In this document: piece by piece, positions 1 to 6,805 of the stretch
Layout of the letters: each line of letters opens with the position of its first letter
Numbering within the stretch: position 1 is the stretch's first letter
Source of the DNA: an uncultured Candidatus Saccharibacteria bacterium
Lineage (GTDB): Bacteria > Patescibacteriota > Saccharimonadia > Saccharimonadales > Saccharimonadaceae
DNA: 64,000 bases
Reading direction: 5' to 3'
Assembly (NCBI GenBank): GCA_938046115.1
Contig: CALIXX010000002.1
Span: forward strand, 6,520 to 70,519
Notes under the pieces: generated by a model
What the model was told of the DNA's origin: nothing
Databases searched by the model: none
Seen by the model: the letters and a program-made list of their open reading frames with translations, nothing else
Made by a program: the position numbers and the translations under genes

Positions 1-698
1 ATATCCACCCGCTGCGAGGCATAGAACTTGAGCGCATTACCACCGGTCGTTGTCTCAGGATTGCCAAACATTACGCCGATCTTCATGCGAATCTGGTTGA
101 TGAAAATGACGGTTGCTTTGCTCTTGTTGATAATCCCCGTTAGCTTACGTAGTGCTTGGCTCATCAAGCGAGCCTGGAGGCCCATATGCGAATCACCCAT
201 GTCGCCGTCAATTTCGGCTTGGGGTGTCAATGCTGCCACCGAGTCTACGACAATAAGGTCAACAGCGTTCGACCGCACCAGCGTCTCTGTTATCTCCAGC
301 GCCTGCTCACCATTGTCTGGCTGCGACACCAAAAGGTTGTCTGTATCGACACCAAGCTTTTTGGCATAGCTTGGGTCGAGCGCATGCTCGGCATCAACAA
401 AGGCCGCCGTGCCACCCTGTTTCTGAATCTCGGCAATGGCATGCAACGTGAGTGTCGTCTTACCGCTACTCTCTGGCCCATAAATCTCGATAATGCGCCC
501 CTTGGGGTAGCCACCGCCCAGCGCAAGATCGAGGCTCAGCGAGCCAGACGGAATCACTGCTACATCTGCCTGATGGAATTCACCAAGCTTCATAATGGCA
601 CCATCGCCAAATTGTTTTGTAATCTGATCCATCGCGAGGCCAAGCGCTTTGAGCTTGCCGTCGTCTGTGGTTTGTGTCGTATTCGATTGTTTGGTCAT
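1..698 (-). CDS. recA: RecA recombinase, N-terminal part (cut by window edge)
   Basis: RecA coats single-stranded DNA, drives strand exchange and triggers LexA-type self-cleavage. About 232 residues are visible: an N-terminal region, Walker [10 protein letters not shown], the FVDAEHALD segment, Walker B-like [10 protein letters not shown] and the [13 protein letters not shown] region. The C-terminus lies outside the window. The ATG at 698 is chosen because an AGGAGAGG Shine-Dalgarno lies about 10 nt upstream and a -10 TATAAT sits at 723-728. The next gene rightward is divergent, so recA has its own promoter. No truncation or frameshift is visible in the part present. Identification is certain. 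Confidence 0.98.
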   Translation of the reverse strand, partial: MTKQSNTTQTTDDGKLKALGLAMDQITKQFGDGAIMKLGEFHQADVAVIPSGSLSLDLALGGGYPKGRIIEIYGPESSGKTTLTLHAIAEIQKQGGTAAFVDAEHALDPSYAKKLGVDTDNLLVSQPDNGEQALEITETLVRSNAVDLIVVDSVAALTPQAEIDGDMGDSHMGLQARLMSQALRKLTGIINKSKATVIFINQIRMKIGVMFGNPETTTGGNALKFYASQRVD

Positions 699-722
699 AC
701 GTCCCCTCTCCTTCAAGAATTT

Positions 723-728
723 ATTATA
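723..728 (-). promoter_or_regulatory. recA -10 element
   Basis: On the minus strand this reads TGGTATAAT, an extended -10 with a TG dinucleotide. It lies 24 nt before the recA start, leaving room for a short leader that carries the Shine-Dalgarno. No LexA or SOS box is recognisable around it by eye. Confidence 0.7.
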
Positions 729-892
729 CCAGAATCTCTTGCCGTTGTCCGCGTGGAGATTGGTTTGCATTTACGAAGCCTCAATATCACCGATTTATTT
801 ATTGTATATAACCTCTAGCTTCCACAACTCTACCGGTATGGAGCGTTAAACAGCAACGGGCCTTTTGAAGACATTTTTCGTGGTAGACATGC

Positions 893-898
893 TATAAT
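893..898 (+). promoter_or_regulatory. Pseudopilin gene -10 element, leaderless type
   Basis: TGCTATAAT is an extended -10. The hexamer ends 6 nt before the ATG at 905, so transcription should begin at or within a base of the start codon. No Shine-Dalgarno is present between them. Confidence 0.7.
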
Positions 899-904
899 AA
901 CACT

Positions 905-1303
905 ATGAAGGCACGTAAAGGATTTACCGTTATTGAGCTCATCGTCGTGATCGCTCTGCTTGCAACGGGCAGCTGGCTCTTTTTCAGCGAGAAAATCGCG
1001 ACCGAAGCGACGCAGCGTGACAACCAGCGCAAGACCGCCATTAACGCAATGTACTATAGCCTGGAAGAAGTGTATTTTGAAAAAAATAACCACTACCCCA
1101 ACACGATCGATAGCAAGACGCTACGTTCAGTTGACCCATCGCTCTTTACCGATCCAAATGGCCACAAGCTTGGCAGCGCCCAGTCTAGCTACCACTACAG
1201 TGGAACCGACTGCACCACCGACAACCAGTGCAAAGGCTACAAACTCACCGCCAACTTAGAGCGTGAGGCAGACTACACCAAGACTAACCGCAATAATACC
1301 TAA
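905..1303 (+). CDS. Type IV pilin-like (pseudopilin) protein
   Basis: A 132-residue protein with a class III prepilin signal: short basic leader MKARKG, cleavage before F, then FTVIELIVVIALLA with the conserved Glu at +5 and a hydrophobic helix, followed by a soluble domain with one Cys pair (DCTTDNQC). Such proteins are cut by prepilin peptidase and assembled into type IV pili or competence pseudopili at the membrane. No other pilus gene (ATPase, platform protein, peptidase) lies in the window, so this is an orphan locus next to divergent recA. Start supported by a leaderless -10 at 893-898. Whether it is a major or minor pilin cannot be told. Confidence 0.88.
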   Translation: MKARKGFTVIELIVVIALLATGSWLFFSEKIATEATQRDNQRKTAINAMYYSLEEVYFEKNNHYPNTIDSKTLRSVDPSLFTDPNGHKLGSAQSSYHYSGTDCTTDNQCKGYKLTANLEREADYTKTNRNNT

Positions 1304-1325
1304 GTCTCTATTATATAGATATGCA

Positions 1326-1358
1326 AAAAATACCAAGCTTTGTTTGCTCGGTGTTTTT
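1326..1358. terminator. Bidirectional terminator between pilin gene and PH-domain gene
   Basis: AAAAATACCAAGC at 1326-1338 pairs with GCTCGGTGTTTTT at 1346-1358 around a 7-nt loop, with one mismatch and one G-T pair. T-runs follow on both strands, so it can end the pilin gene (plus) and the convergent PH-domain gene (minus). Confidence 0.75.
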
Positions 1359-1378
1359 ATCATCAACGTCTGCTAGTA

Positions 1379-2143
1379 TTAGTCATTTGCCACTGGCCGG
1401 CCGTTCTTAAAGTCCTCCACCGCATTATTGAGCGTCGCAATTTCTTGCTTGGGGTTGGCTACAAATGAGAAGCGATAGGTCGTCTCATCGCCCTCCGTAC
1501 TGAGGCGAATAGAGCCATAATTAAACATCGCTTGGAGGACACCACGCTGGTTGTAGCTGGCATCTTCGATATTCATCAGGCTGACCGTTTGCTCGGTGTG
1601 TGAAAAAATACTGGTCTGGATCTCTTGGATAACACTCTCATTTGTTAGATAAAACATATTGCGCGTATAAACCCAGACCGACACATAGCCACCAAGAATA
1701 AAGGCCAAGATGAGCGCCATACACAGCAACATAAATGACCCAGAAGCAGAAGTTGGTAGGTGGAGGAGGTCAAAAATATAATCGTAATTAAACATCAGTG
1801 CCAAGACAATACTCGTCATCAAGGTCGACATAACAATCGCTGGCAGCATGCCAATTGGGTGGCGACGCACTACACTAATGATGTATTCTTGCTCACTCAG
1901 GTTGAGATTCGGAAAAGCCATGACTGATTCATCATGGCGGCGGCGCACCTCTGATGACATCCGTGGCAGGTTCGCTTCTGGGCGCGGCGCATGGTAGTGA
2001 GGAGCACCTTCTTTGCCGCTCACATCATAGAGTGTACTGCTCGCGCGTGGTGCCGTGGGCGGCTCGGCATAGAGTGGGTTACCATCGACATCATAGGCGA
2101 CGGGCCGTGGTGGATCATTGCGTTGCAATCGTTGTGAATTCAT
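1379..2143 (-). CDS. Membrane protein with bacterial PH (YdbS/YdbT-like) domain
   Basis: A 254-residue protein. Residues 1-80 are a polar, Pro/Arg-rich cytoplasmic tail with no domain I recognise. Two hydrophobic segments lie at about 97-120 and 137-158. The C-terminal about 90 residues (YLTNESVIQEIQTSIFSHTEQ and NIEDASYNQRG) have the bPH_2 fold signature. Function of this family is poorly known; it is usually envelope-linked. The gene follows ruvB by 42 nt but has its own -10, TACAAT at 2150-2155, ending 6 nt before the ATG, so it can be transcribed alone as a leaderless mRNA. The bidirectional terminator at 1326-1358 ends it. Confidence 0.75.
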   Translation of the reverse strand: MNSQRLQRNDPPRPVAYDVDGNPLYAEPPTAPRASSTLYDVSGKEGAPHYHAPRPEANLPRMSSEVRRRHDESVMAFPNLNLSEQEYIISVVRRHPIGMLPAIVMSTLMTSIVLALMFNYDYIFDLLHLPTSASGSFMLLCMALILAFILGGYVSVWVYTRNMFYLTNESVIQEIQTSIFSHTEQTVSLMNIEDASYNQRGVLQAMFNYGSIRLSTEGDETTYRFSFVANPKQEIATLNNAVEDFKNGRPVAND

Positions 2144-2185
2144 GGGTATATTGTAGCATATCTTGGGCTCATCACCTCACGCCTC

Positions 2186-3193
2186 TTACTCCATTGCGCG
2201 GCCAAGATGCTGTCGTGCTCGTGGTGTCACCCGCCGGCCTCGCGGCGTCCGCTCAATAAAGCCAATTTGCAAGAGATATGGCTCATAGAAGTCTTCGATC
2301 GTCGTTGTCTCGTCACCTGTCAGAGCAGCAATTGTCGTCAGACCAACCGGGCTATCGCCATAGGTATCGAGCATCGAGAGCAGCAGGTTACGGTCGGCTG
2401 GGTCGAGGCCAAGCTCGTCAACTTCCAGCAGGGTTAGCGCTTGTGTTGTCGTTACTACATCAATAATACCATCGCCGTTTACATCCGCATAGTCACGCAC
2501 CCGCTTAAGCAAGCGGTTAGCAATCCGTGGTGTGAGGCGCGCTCTCGTGGAGAGTAATCGCGACGCCTCTGGCTTGATGCGCGTCTCGAGAATAGTCGCT
2601 GCCCGCGTGATAATCTGCGCAATCTCCTCTGGAGTGTAAAACTCCAAACGATAGATATGCCCAAACCGATCACGCAATGGCGCTGCAAGACTCCCCGTCC
2701 GTGTCGTCGCGCCAATCACTGTAAAGCGTGGTAGATCGAGCCGGACACTGCGGGCCGCTGGCCCTTTGCCAATGACGATATCGAGCTTAAAATCCTCCAT
2801 TGCCGAGTATAAAATCTCTTCCACGGCCCGTCCCAAGCGATGGATCTCATCAATAAACAACACATCACCATCATTGAGGTTAGTCAAGATCGATGCTAAG
2901 TCGCCCGCTTTCTCGATCGCAGGGCCACTGGTGACTCGCAAGCCAGCTCCCATTTCGTTGGCAATCACCGCCGCCATCGTCGTCTTGCCAAGGCCAGGTG
3001 GGCCATAGAGCAAGACATGGTCGATCGGCTCACCACGCTTCTTGGCTGCCGCAATTGCCAACTGCAAATTCTTCTTCAGTCGCTCCTGCCCCACATACTC
3101 CGCAAAGCGCTGTGGTCGCAGCGTCACCTCAATGCGTTGCTCCTCGCTATCATCCGCGTGGCTACTAGTATCAACAATTCGTTCTATCGCCAT
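2186..3193 (-). CDS. ruvB: Holliday junction branch-migration helicase RuvB
   Basis: RuvB is the AAA+ motor that, with RuvA, moves Holliday junctions. The 335 residues match the family length: Walker [10 protein letters not shown] near residue 65, Walker B with LFIDEIHRL, sensor I GATTR, the arginine finger region LRDRFG, and a C-terminal winged helix ending GRRVTPRAR. The ATG at 3193 is preceded by TATAAT (3200-3205) with exactly 6 nt between, and there is no Shine-Dalgarno. ruvA and ruvC are on the same strand but 3 to 7 kb upstream, separated by unrelated genes. Confidence 0.98.
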   Translation of the reverse strand: MAIERIVDTSSHADDSEEQRIEVTLRPQRFAEYVGQERLKKNLQLAIAAAKKRGEPIDHVLLYGPPGLGKTTMAAVIANEMGAGLRVTSGPAIEKAGDLASILTNLNDGDVLFIDEIHRLGRAVEEILYSAMEDFKLDIVIGKGPAARSVRLDLPRFTVIGATTRTGSLAAPLRDRFGHIYRLEFYTPEEIAQIITRAATILETRIKPEASRLLSTRARLTPRIANRLLKRVRDYADVNGDGIIDVVTTTQALTLLEVDELGLDPADRNLLLSMLDTYGDSPVGLTTIAALTGDETTTIEDFYEPYLLQIGFIERTPRGRRVTPRARQHLGRAME

Positions 3194-3287
3194 AGGTTTA
3201 TTATATCATTGGTGATGCATGATAAATTATCTATGCGATTTTTTACGAAGATAAACAAAGTACCTTGTATTACTTCCGCTGGTTGCC

Positions 3288-3755
3288 TTAAGACTGTGGT
3301 AAGTTCTCTTGCACCGCAAGGACAATCTTGCCAAACAGCTCCTCGCTCACACGGTGCTCACCACTCTCTAGATGCCGTGGCCACTTTGGATCAGGGAATT
3401 CCTCCCCCGCAAAGTGTGTACCGTTAGCATAGCGCGGGTAGAGGTGCCAGTGCACATGGGTCGACTGCCCAGCCTTGACGGCATTGTTCATCAGGCATTC
3501 CCAGTTGCACACGTCTGCACCAAAGGCCTGAGTAATTGCGTGCTCCATGCTGCGGATCACTACGTGGAGCTCGCGCCAATCGGTCTCATCGAGCTCACTA
3601 AGTGATGACTTGTGCTCACGTAGCGTCACAAACCCCTTGCCTAGATATAGCTGATTACGATCGAGCACCGCATTCCATCGATCGGTTCGCATGACCACCG
3701 CTGGGTCATCAATTGTTTGCTCTGCCACAAATGGGCAGATGTCACAGTTTTTCAT
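3288..3755 (-). CDS. HIT-family nucleotide hydrolase/transferase
   Basis: A 155-residue histidine-triad protein. The catalytic motif HVHWHLYPR is visible near residue 107, and an N-terminal CDIC pair may bind zinc. HIT proteins hydrolyse nucleoside phosphoramidates or dinucleoside polyphosphates in the cytoplasm; the substrate here cannot be assigned. I place the start at 3755 rather than a longer upstream reading because a perfect GGAGGTGAT Shine-Dalgarno lies just before it, with a -10 TACAAT further upstream near 3783-3788. It sits between ruvB and an HD-domain gene, all on the same strand, but with its own promoter. Confidence 0.9.
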   Translation of the reverse strand: MKNCDICPFVAEQTIDDPAVVMRTDRWNAVLDRNQLYLGKGFVTLREHKSSLSELDETDWRELHVVIRSMEHAITQAFGADVCNWECLMNNAVKAGQSTHVHWHLYPRYANGTHFAGEEFPDPKWPRHLESGEHRVSEELFGKIVLAVQENLPQS

Positions 3756-3808
3756 TTTTATCACCTCCTTCTCTTGCTCTATTGTAGAGGAGAAGATGCT
3801 GCTTGTCA

Positions 3809-4558
3809 TTACTGATTATTCTGTCGCTTAAGCCACGGGTTGCTCATTTCCATAATGCGCTTAAGGTGAGATTTAAGAGTATCCAATCGTTTTTGGATTT
3901 CGTCCTCAGCAATACCAAGTGATTGAAAGTCATTCTCCAATGACTCCATATATTTTGGCAAGAAATCTGCCTCAAACTTCTGGAAGTTCTCCCATGACAT
4001 TTTTGGGTGCTCCTCATCGTGAAATGCCTCAGCACCGCGCCAGAATGTCTCCCAATCAGCTGTCATATAGGCCATATCAGCGTGATGGAGTAGCTTCGCC
4101 TCGGGTGTATCACGTTGCTGGAGTGAGGGCGCCATAATTGTACCTCTAATGGCTCGATCGAGGAAAGCAATATCGTGATCAGTCAGGTCAATCTTATTGC
4201 TTTTGATATCTTCCTTCATGAGTGCTATTGCATATTCTTCCTTCGTCGGATACGCCTGAGCCTCATCATCGTCAAAACCGGCATCATGCCAAGCCGCTGC
4301 TAAGCCAAGGAGGTCTTTTTGCCATGGAGTGATCACACGTGGATAGCTATCATCAGGCAAAAGCTCTACAAGCTCGCCAACTGCCTCCATCACATCTTTC
4401 ATGTGGCCAGGATGGTGGTAAGGTAGCTTAGGATAGCGCTCACTAGCGCGATCTACTGACCCTTCAAAGGCTTTTGTATAATGCTCCTTTGACTGGCTAA
4501 TCGATTCATGTACACTATCAACCTGAGAATTAGAGGAATGAGGAAATTTATCAAACAT
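3809..4558 (-). CDS. HD-domain phosphohydrolase-like protein (paralogue 1)
   Basis: A 249-residue cytoplasmic protein of the HD superfamily (metal-dependent phosphohydrolases). Metal-ligand candidates are visible: His52 in HPGHMKDV, His91-Asp92 in AAWHDAGFD, and His158/159 with Asp161 in AKLLHHAD. The substrate is unknown. A clear paralogue lies 700 bp upstream at 5249-5905, sharing the order YH...H, AWHDAGxD, AIxGT, AKLLHxAD and DWxTFWRG. A TATAAT lies 9 nt before the ATG at 4558, with an AGGA between. No signal peptide or membrane segment. Confidence 0.82.
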   Translation of the reverse strand: MFDKFPHSSNSQVDSVHESISQSKEHYTKAFEGSVDRASERYPKLPYHHPGHMKDVMEAVGELVELLPDDSYPRVITPWQKDLLGLAAAWHDAGFDDDEAQAYPTKEEYAIALMKEDIKSNKIDLTDHDIAFLDRAIRGTIMAPSLQQRDTPEAKLLHHADMAYMTADWETFWRGAEAFHDEEHPKMSWENFQKFEADFLPKYMESLENDFQSLGIAEDEIQKRLDTLKSHLKRIMEMSNPWLKRQNNQ

Positions 4559-4627
4559 AGATGTCCTATTATATGGGTAAATTCATCAGTTGTCAACAGA
4601 GGTGCCTATACACCTCAGCTGTGGGTA

Positions 4628-5197
4628 TTATAACCGACGAACTTTTTTGCCAGTCGGCTTGCCAACTCCACGCAGATGCGGTACTGTTGTAGCTGCAACA
4701 ACGCCAGCCGCTATACCGCCTGCGAGGCGCGTCCGCCCGGGTTTACCGCGTGCCGCTACAATGGCAAAAGCCGCCGTAGCGATATTAGCGGCTCGTTTGT
4801 AGCGCCCACCCTTGGTCACCTCACCAGTTTTTGCCAGATGGTAGGCATTGGCTGCGCCAGTTGCTGCCTGCCCAAGGGCAACGGCAGCAATTCCCGCTCG
4901 CGCCTCAGGATAGCGCTTGCCTAACTCATACATTACACGCACCACAGCAGCTGTGTCTACTACGCCGTCAGTCACACGGCGCAGTGGCGTATCATCAAGA
5001 ATTTGCCCATCAGCAACATCAGCCACCATAAAAGCTGCAAGCGCAGGCCCAATCGGCTTGCCGTCACGTGCCTGCCGGGCAATATATTCTACGCCACCAT
5101 AGCGCAGGGCCGTTAGTCCCACACTCGCCATTTCTCTTAGGCGAGATACATGATGCGTATCAGGCTTCTCCGAATTTTTCTGCTCAGGATTTCTCAC
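4628..5197 (-). CDS. Uncharacterised protein, possible divergent CDP-alcohol phosphotransferase
   Basis: A 189-residue protein starting with GTG (a later ATG in MASVGLTALRYGG is an alternative start). After a polar N-terminus it is rich in Ala/Gly/Val with weak hydrophobic stretches. Around residue 60 it carries DVADGQILDD, then RRVTDGVVD about a dozen residues on. This resembles the CDP-alcohol phosphatidyltransferase signature DxxDGxxAR...GxxxDxxxD, but the AR pair and the mid Gly are missing and the spacing is about 4 residues short. A later GGRYKRAANIATAAF resembles the GKxKT segment of PgsA-type enzymes. The enzyme call is an inference from these partial matches. It sits between two HD paralogues on the same strand. 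Confidence 0.4.
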   Translation of the reverse strand: MRNPEQKNSEKPDTHHVSRLREMASVGLTALRYGGVEYIARQARDGKPIGPALAAFMVADVADGQILDDTPLRRVTDGVVDTAAVVRVMYELGKRYPEARAGIAAVALGQAATGAANAYHLAKTGEVTKGGRYKRAANIATAAFAIVAARGKPGRTRLAGGIAAGVVAATTVPHLRGVGKPTGKKVRRL

Positions 5198-5248
5198 ACT
5201 ATGTGCTAGTATCTCATATTTTTTGCATTGTTGCTACTGCATGCAATA

Positions 5249-5905
5249 TTATTTTGCAGTATGAGCTACTGGCTCTGGCATACGCACAAATTGTTCCATA
5301 TGCTGCTGCAGTGCCGCACAATACTGGCCAATAACAGATGGAGCAATACCTAGCAGCAAACCATCTGTCTGCATCTCTGCTAAACATATTGCAAAGAAGC
5401 GCTGCTGCCTCTGCAAAAACTCTACCCATGGGGTATCTGGTTGCTCCTCTACCCGATAAGCCATCGTGCCCCGCCAAAATGTTTGCCAATCTGCAAAGAG
5501 AAACCCGATGTCGGCCAAATGAAGCAACTTAGCCTCAAGGGTGCTGCGCTGCAGTGGTGGCACAACGATCGTACCAAGTATTGCTCGCTCCACAAAGGCA
5601 TAGGCCTCGCTATCTAGCTCAAGCCCTTCTCTTTGGCTGTCTTGTACAAACAATGCAACTGAGTATGCCTCTTTGCACCAGTATTCTTTGGCTGCAGCAT
5701 GGTCGTAACCAGCATCATGCCAGGCCGCTGCTATAACGAGAAGTTCATGCTGCTGAGTCGAAAATGTATATCGAGGTACAAGGCGTATCAGTTCTTTTGT
5801 CATTTGCACCACATCATCCATATGTTGCGCGTTATGGTATGGTAGCGATGGATAAGCCTGACGAGCACGCTGCACTGTAGCCGACAACAAAGAGGTACTA
5901 TTCAT
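5249..5905 (-). CDS. HD-domain phosphohydrolase-like protein (paralogue 2)
   Basis: A 218-residue paralogue of the HD protein at 3809-4558. Candidate metal ligands are His28 (NAQHMDDV), His63-Asp64 (AAWHDAGYD) and His128/Asp131 (AKLLHLAD). It lacks the 25-residue N-terminal extension of paralogue 1. I chose the ATG at 5905; a GTG 9 nt upstream at 5914 is possible and no Shine-Dalgarno decides. The pair probably arose by tandem duplication, with the 189-residue protein between them. Substrate unknown. Confidence 0.8.
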   Translation of the reverse strand: MNSTSLLSATVQRARQAYPSLPYHNAQHMDDVVQMTKELIRLVPRYTFSTQQHELLVIAAAWHDAGYDHAAAKEYWCKEAYSVALFVQDSQREGLELDSEAYAFVERAILGTIVVPPLQRSTLEAKLLHLADIGFLFADWQTFWRGTMAYRVEEQPDTPWVEFLQRQQRFFAICLAEMQTDGLLLGIAPSVIGQYCAALQQHMEQFVRMPEPVAHTAK

Positions 5906-5914
5906 AATAGTCAC

Positions 5915-6211
5915 TATCGTATTACACTGTTGTCAGTATGTCAAGTTACTGATATTATGCCAAATCCTCAGCAACTATTACACTTCTCACTATTTTCTCG
6001 ATAGAGTATGATTCCCTTACATAATAACGAGGTTTGGTTCTAGCACTCAGAGATTGGTATCTTAAGAAAGACGATTGATTCCCTAAAAGGAATTTCAAAG
6101 AAAATATTAGTTCAAGTAGGTAACGCTTTGCTTGTTCAACGCAAGAAATGTTTTTCATCACCAAGAGTTTTAGCAATTTACAACACTATTCTCTGTTGAT
6201 ATCAATGCGGC
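5915..6211. other. Intergenic stretch without a convincing gene
   Basis: About 300 AT-rich bases between HD paralogue 2 and ruvA. A 73-codon minus-strand reading frame is present but has no start signal, no family resemblance and an odd composition, so I do not call it. Only a weak 5-bp hairpin (ATTCC...GGAAT near 6080) is visible. It presumably contains the ruvA terminator and the HD gene promoter. Confidence 0.5.
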
Positions 6212-6787
6212 TTACTGCTTCAAAGCCATTGTCACTCGCTGCGCCGTCGGTAAGCTCGTATCAATATGAGCAAGTGCTTTGGTGGCATCTGCCAACGTAT
6301 AGCCTAGCGCAACCAACGCTTCGAGTGCTTCGTCGTTTGTATCAAGCTCTGCCTGCACAGGCGCGTCGTGAGCAGCATAGTACGTTGGCACGCCCACCTT
6401 ATCTCGCAGGTCTACCACCACACGCTCAGCAGTCTTTTTGCCCACCCCACTGGCTTTTTGGATAAAGGCCGCATCGGCATTGGCTAAGGCATTACGCACC
6501 TGCTCAGCCTCACCAAGGCTGAGGATAGCCAGTGCCGCCTTGGGACCTACGCCTTGCACTGTGATGAGCAACTCAAACAGTTTCTTGGCTGCCCGCGATG
6601 AAAAGCCAAACAGCTCCTGAGCTTGCTCCCGGATATGGTGATATGTATAGAGCTTGACTGCCTCACCAAGCTGCATCGCATCATAATCATGCGCTGCAAC
6701 CGCTATTTCGTAGCCAACCCCCTGCACATCAATAATGACACTACCCGCAAACTTCTCATCAACTTGGCCAGCAATATGAGCAATCAT
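6212..6787 (-). CDS. ruvA: Holliday junction DNA helicase subunit RuvA
   Basis: RuvA tetramers bind Holliday junctions and load RuvB. The 191 residues show the usual three parts: an OB-fold N-terminus (MIAHIAGQVDEKF), two helix-hairpin-helix motifs (VQGVGPKAALAILS and SGVGKKTAERVVVDLRDK) and a C-terminal RuvB-binding helix bundle (EALVALGYTLADATKAL). It lies 18 nt downstream of the PBP gene and has no promoter-like hexamer at the usual distance, so it is probably co-transcribed with it. ruvC is further upstream on the same strand. Confidence 0.97.
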   Translation of the reverse strand: MIAHIAGQVDEKFAGSVIIDVQGVGYEIAVAAHDYDAMQLGEAVKLYTYHHIREQAQELFGFSSRAAKKLFELLITVQGVGPKAALAILSLGEAEQVRNALANADAAFIQKASGVGKKTAERVVVDLRDKVGVPTYYAAHDAPVQAELDTNDEALEALVALGYTLADATKALAHIDTSLPTAQRVTMALKQ

Positions 6788-6805
6788 CCGCGTCTCCTCA
6801 AAGCA

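Noticed and set aside
5955..6176. 73-codon minus-strand frame between HD paralogue 2 and ruvA
   Set aside because: No start signal, no family resemblance, and amino-acid usage unlike neighbouring proteins.
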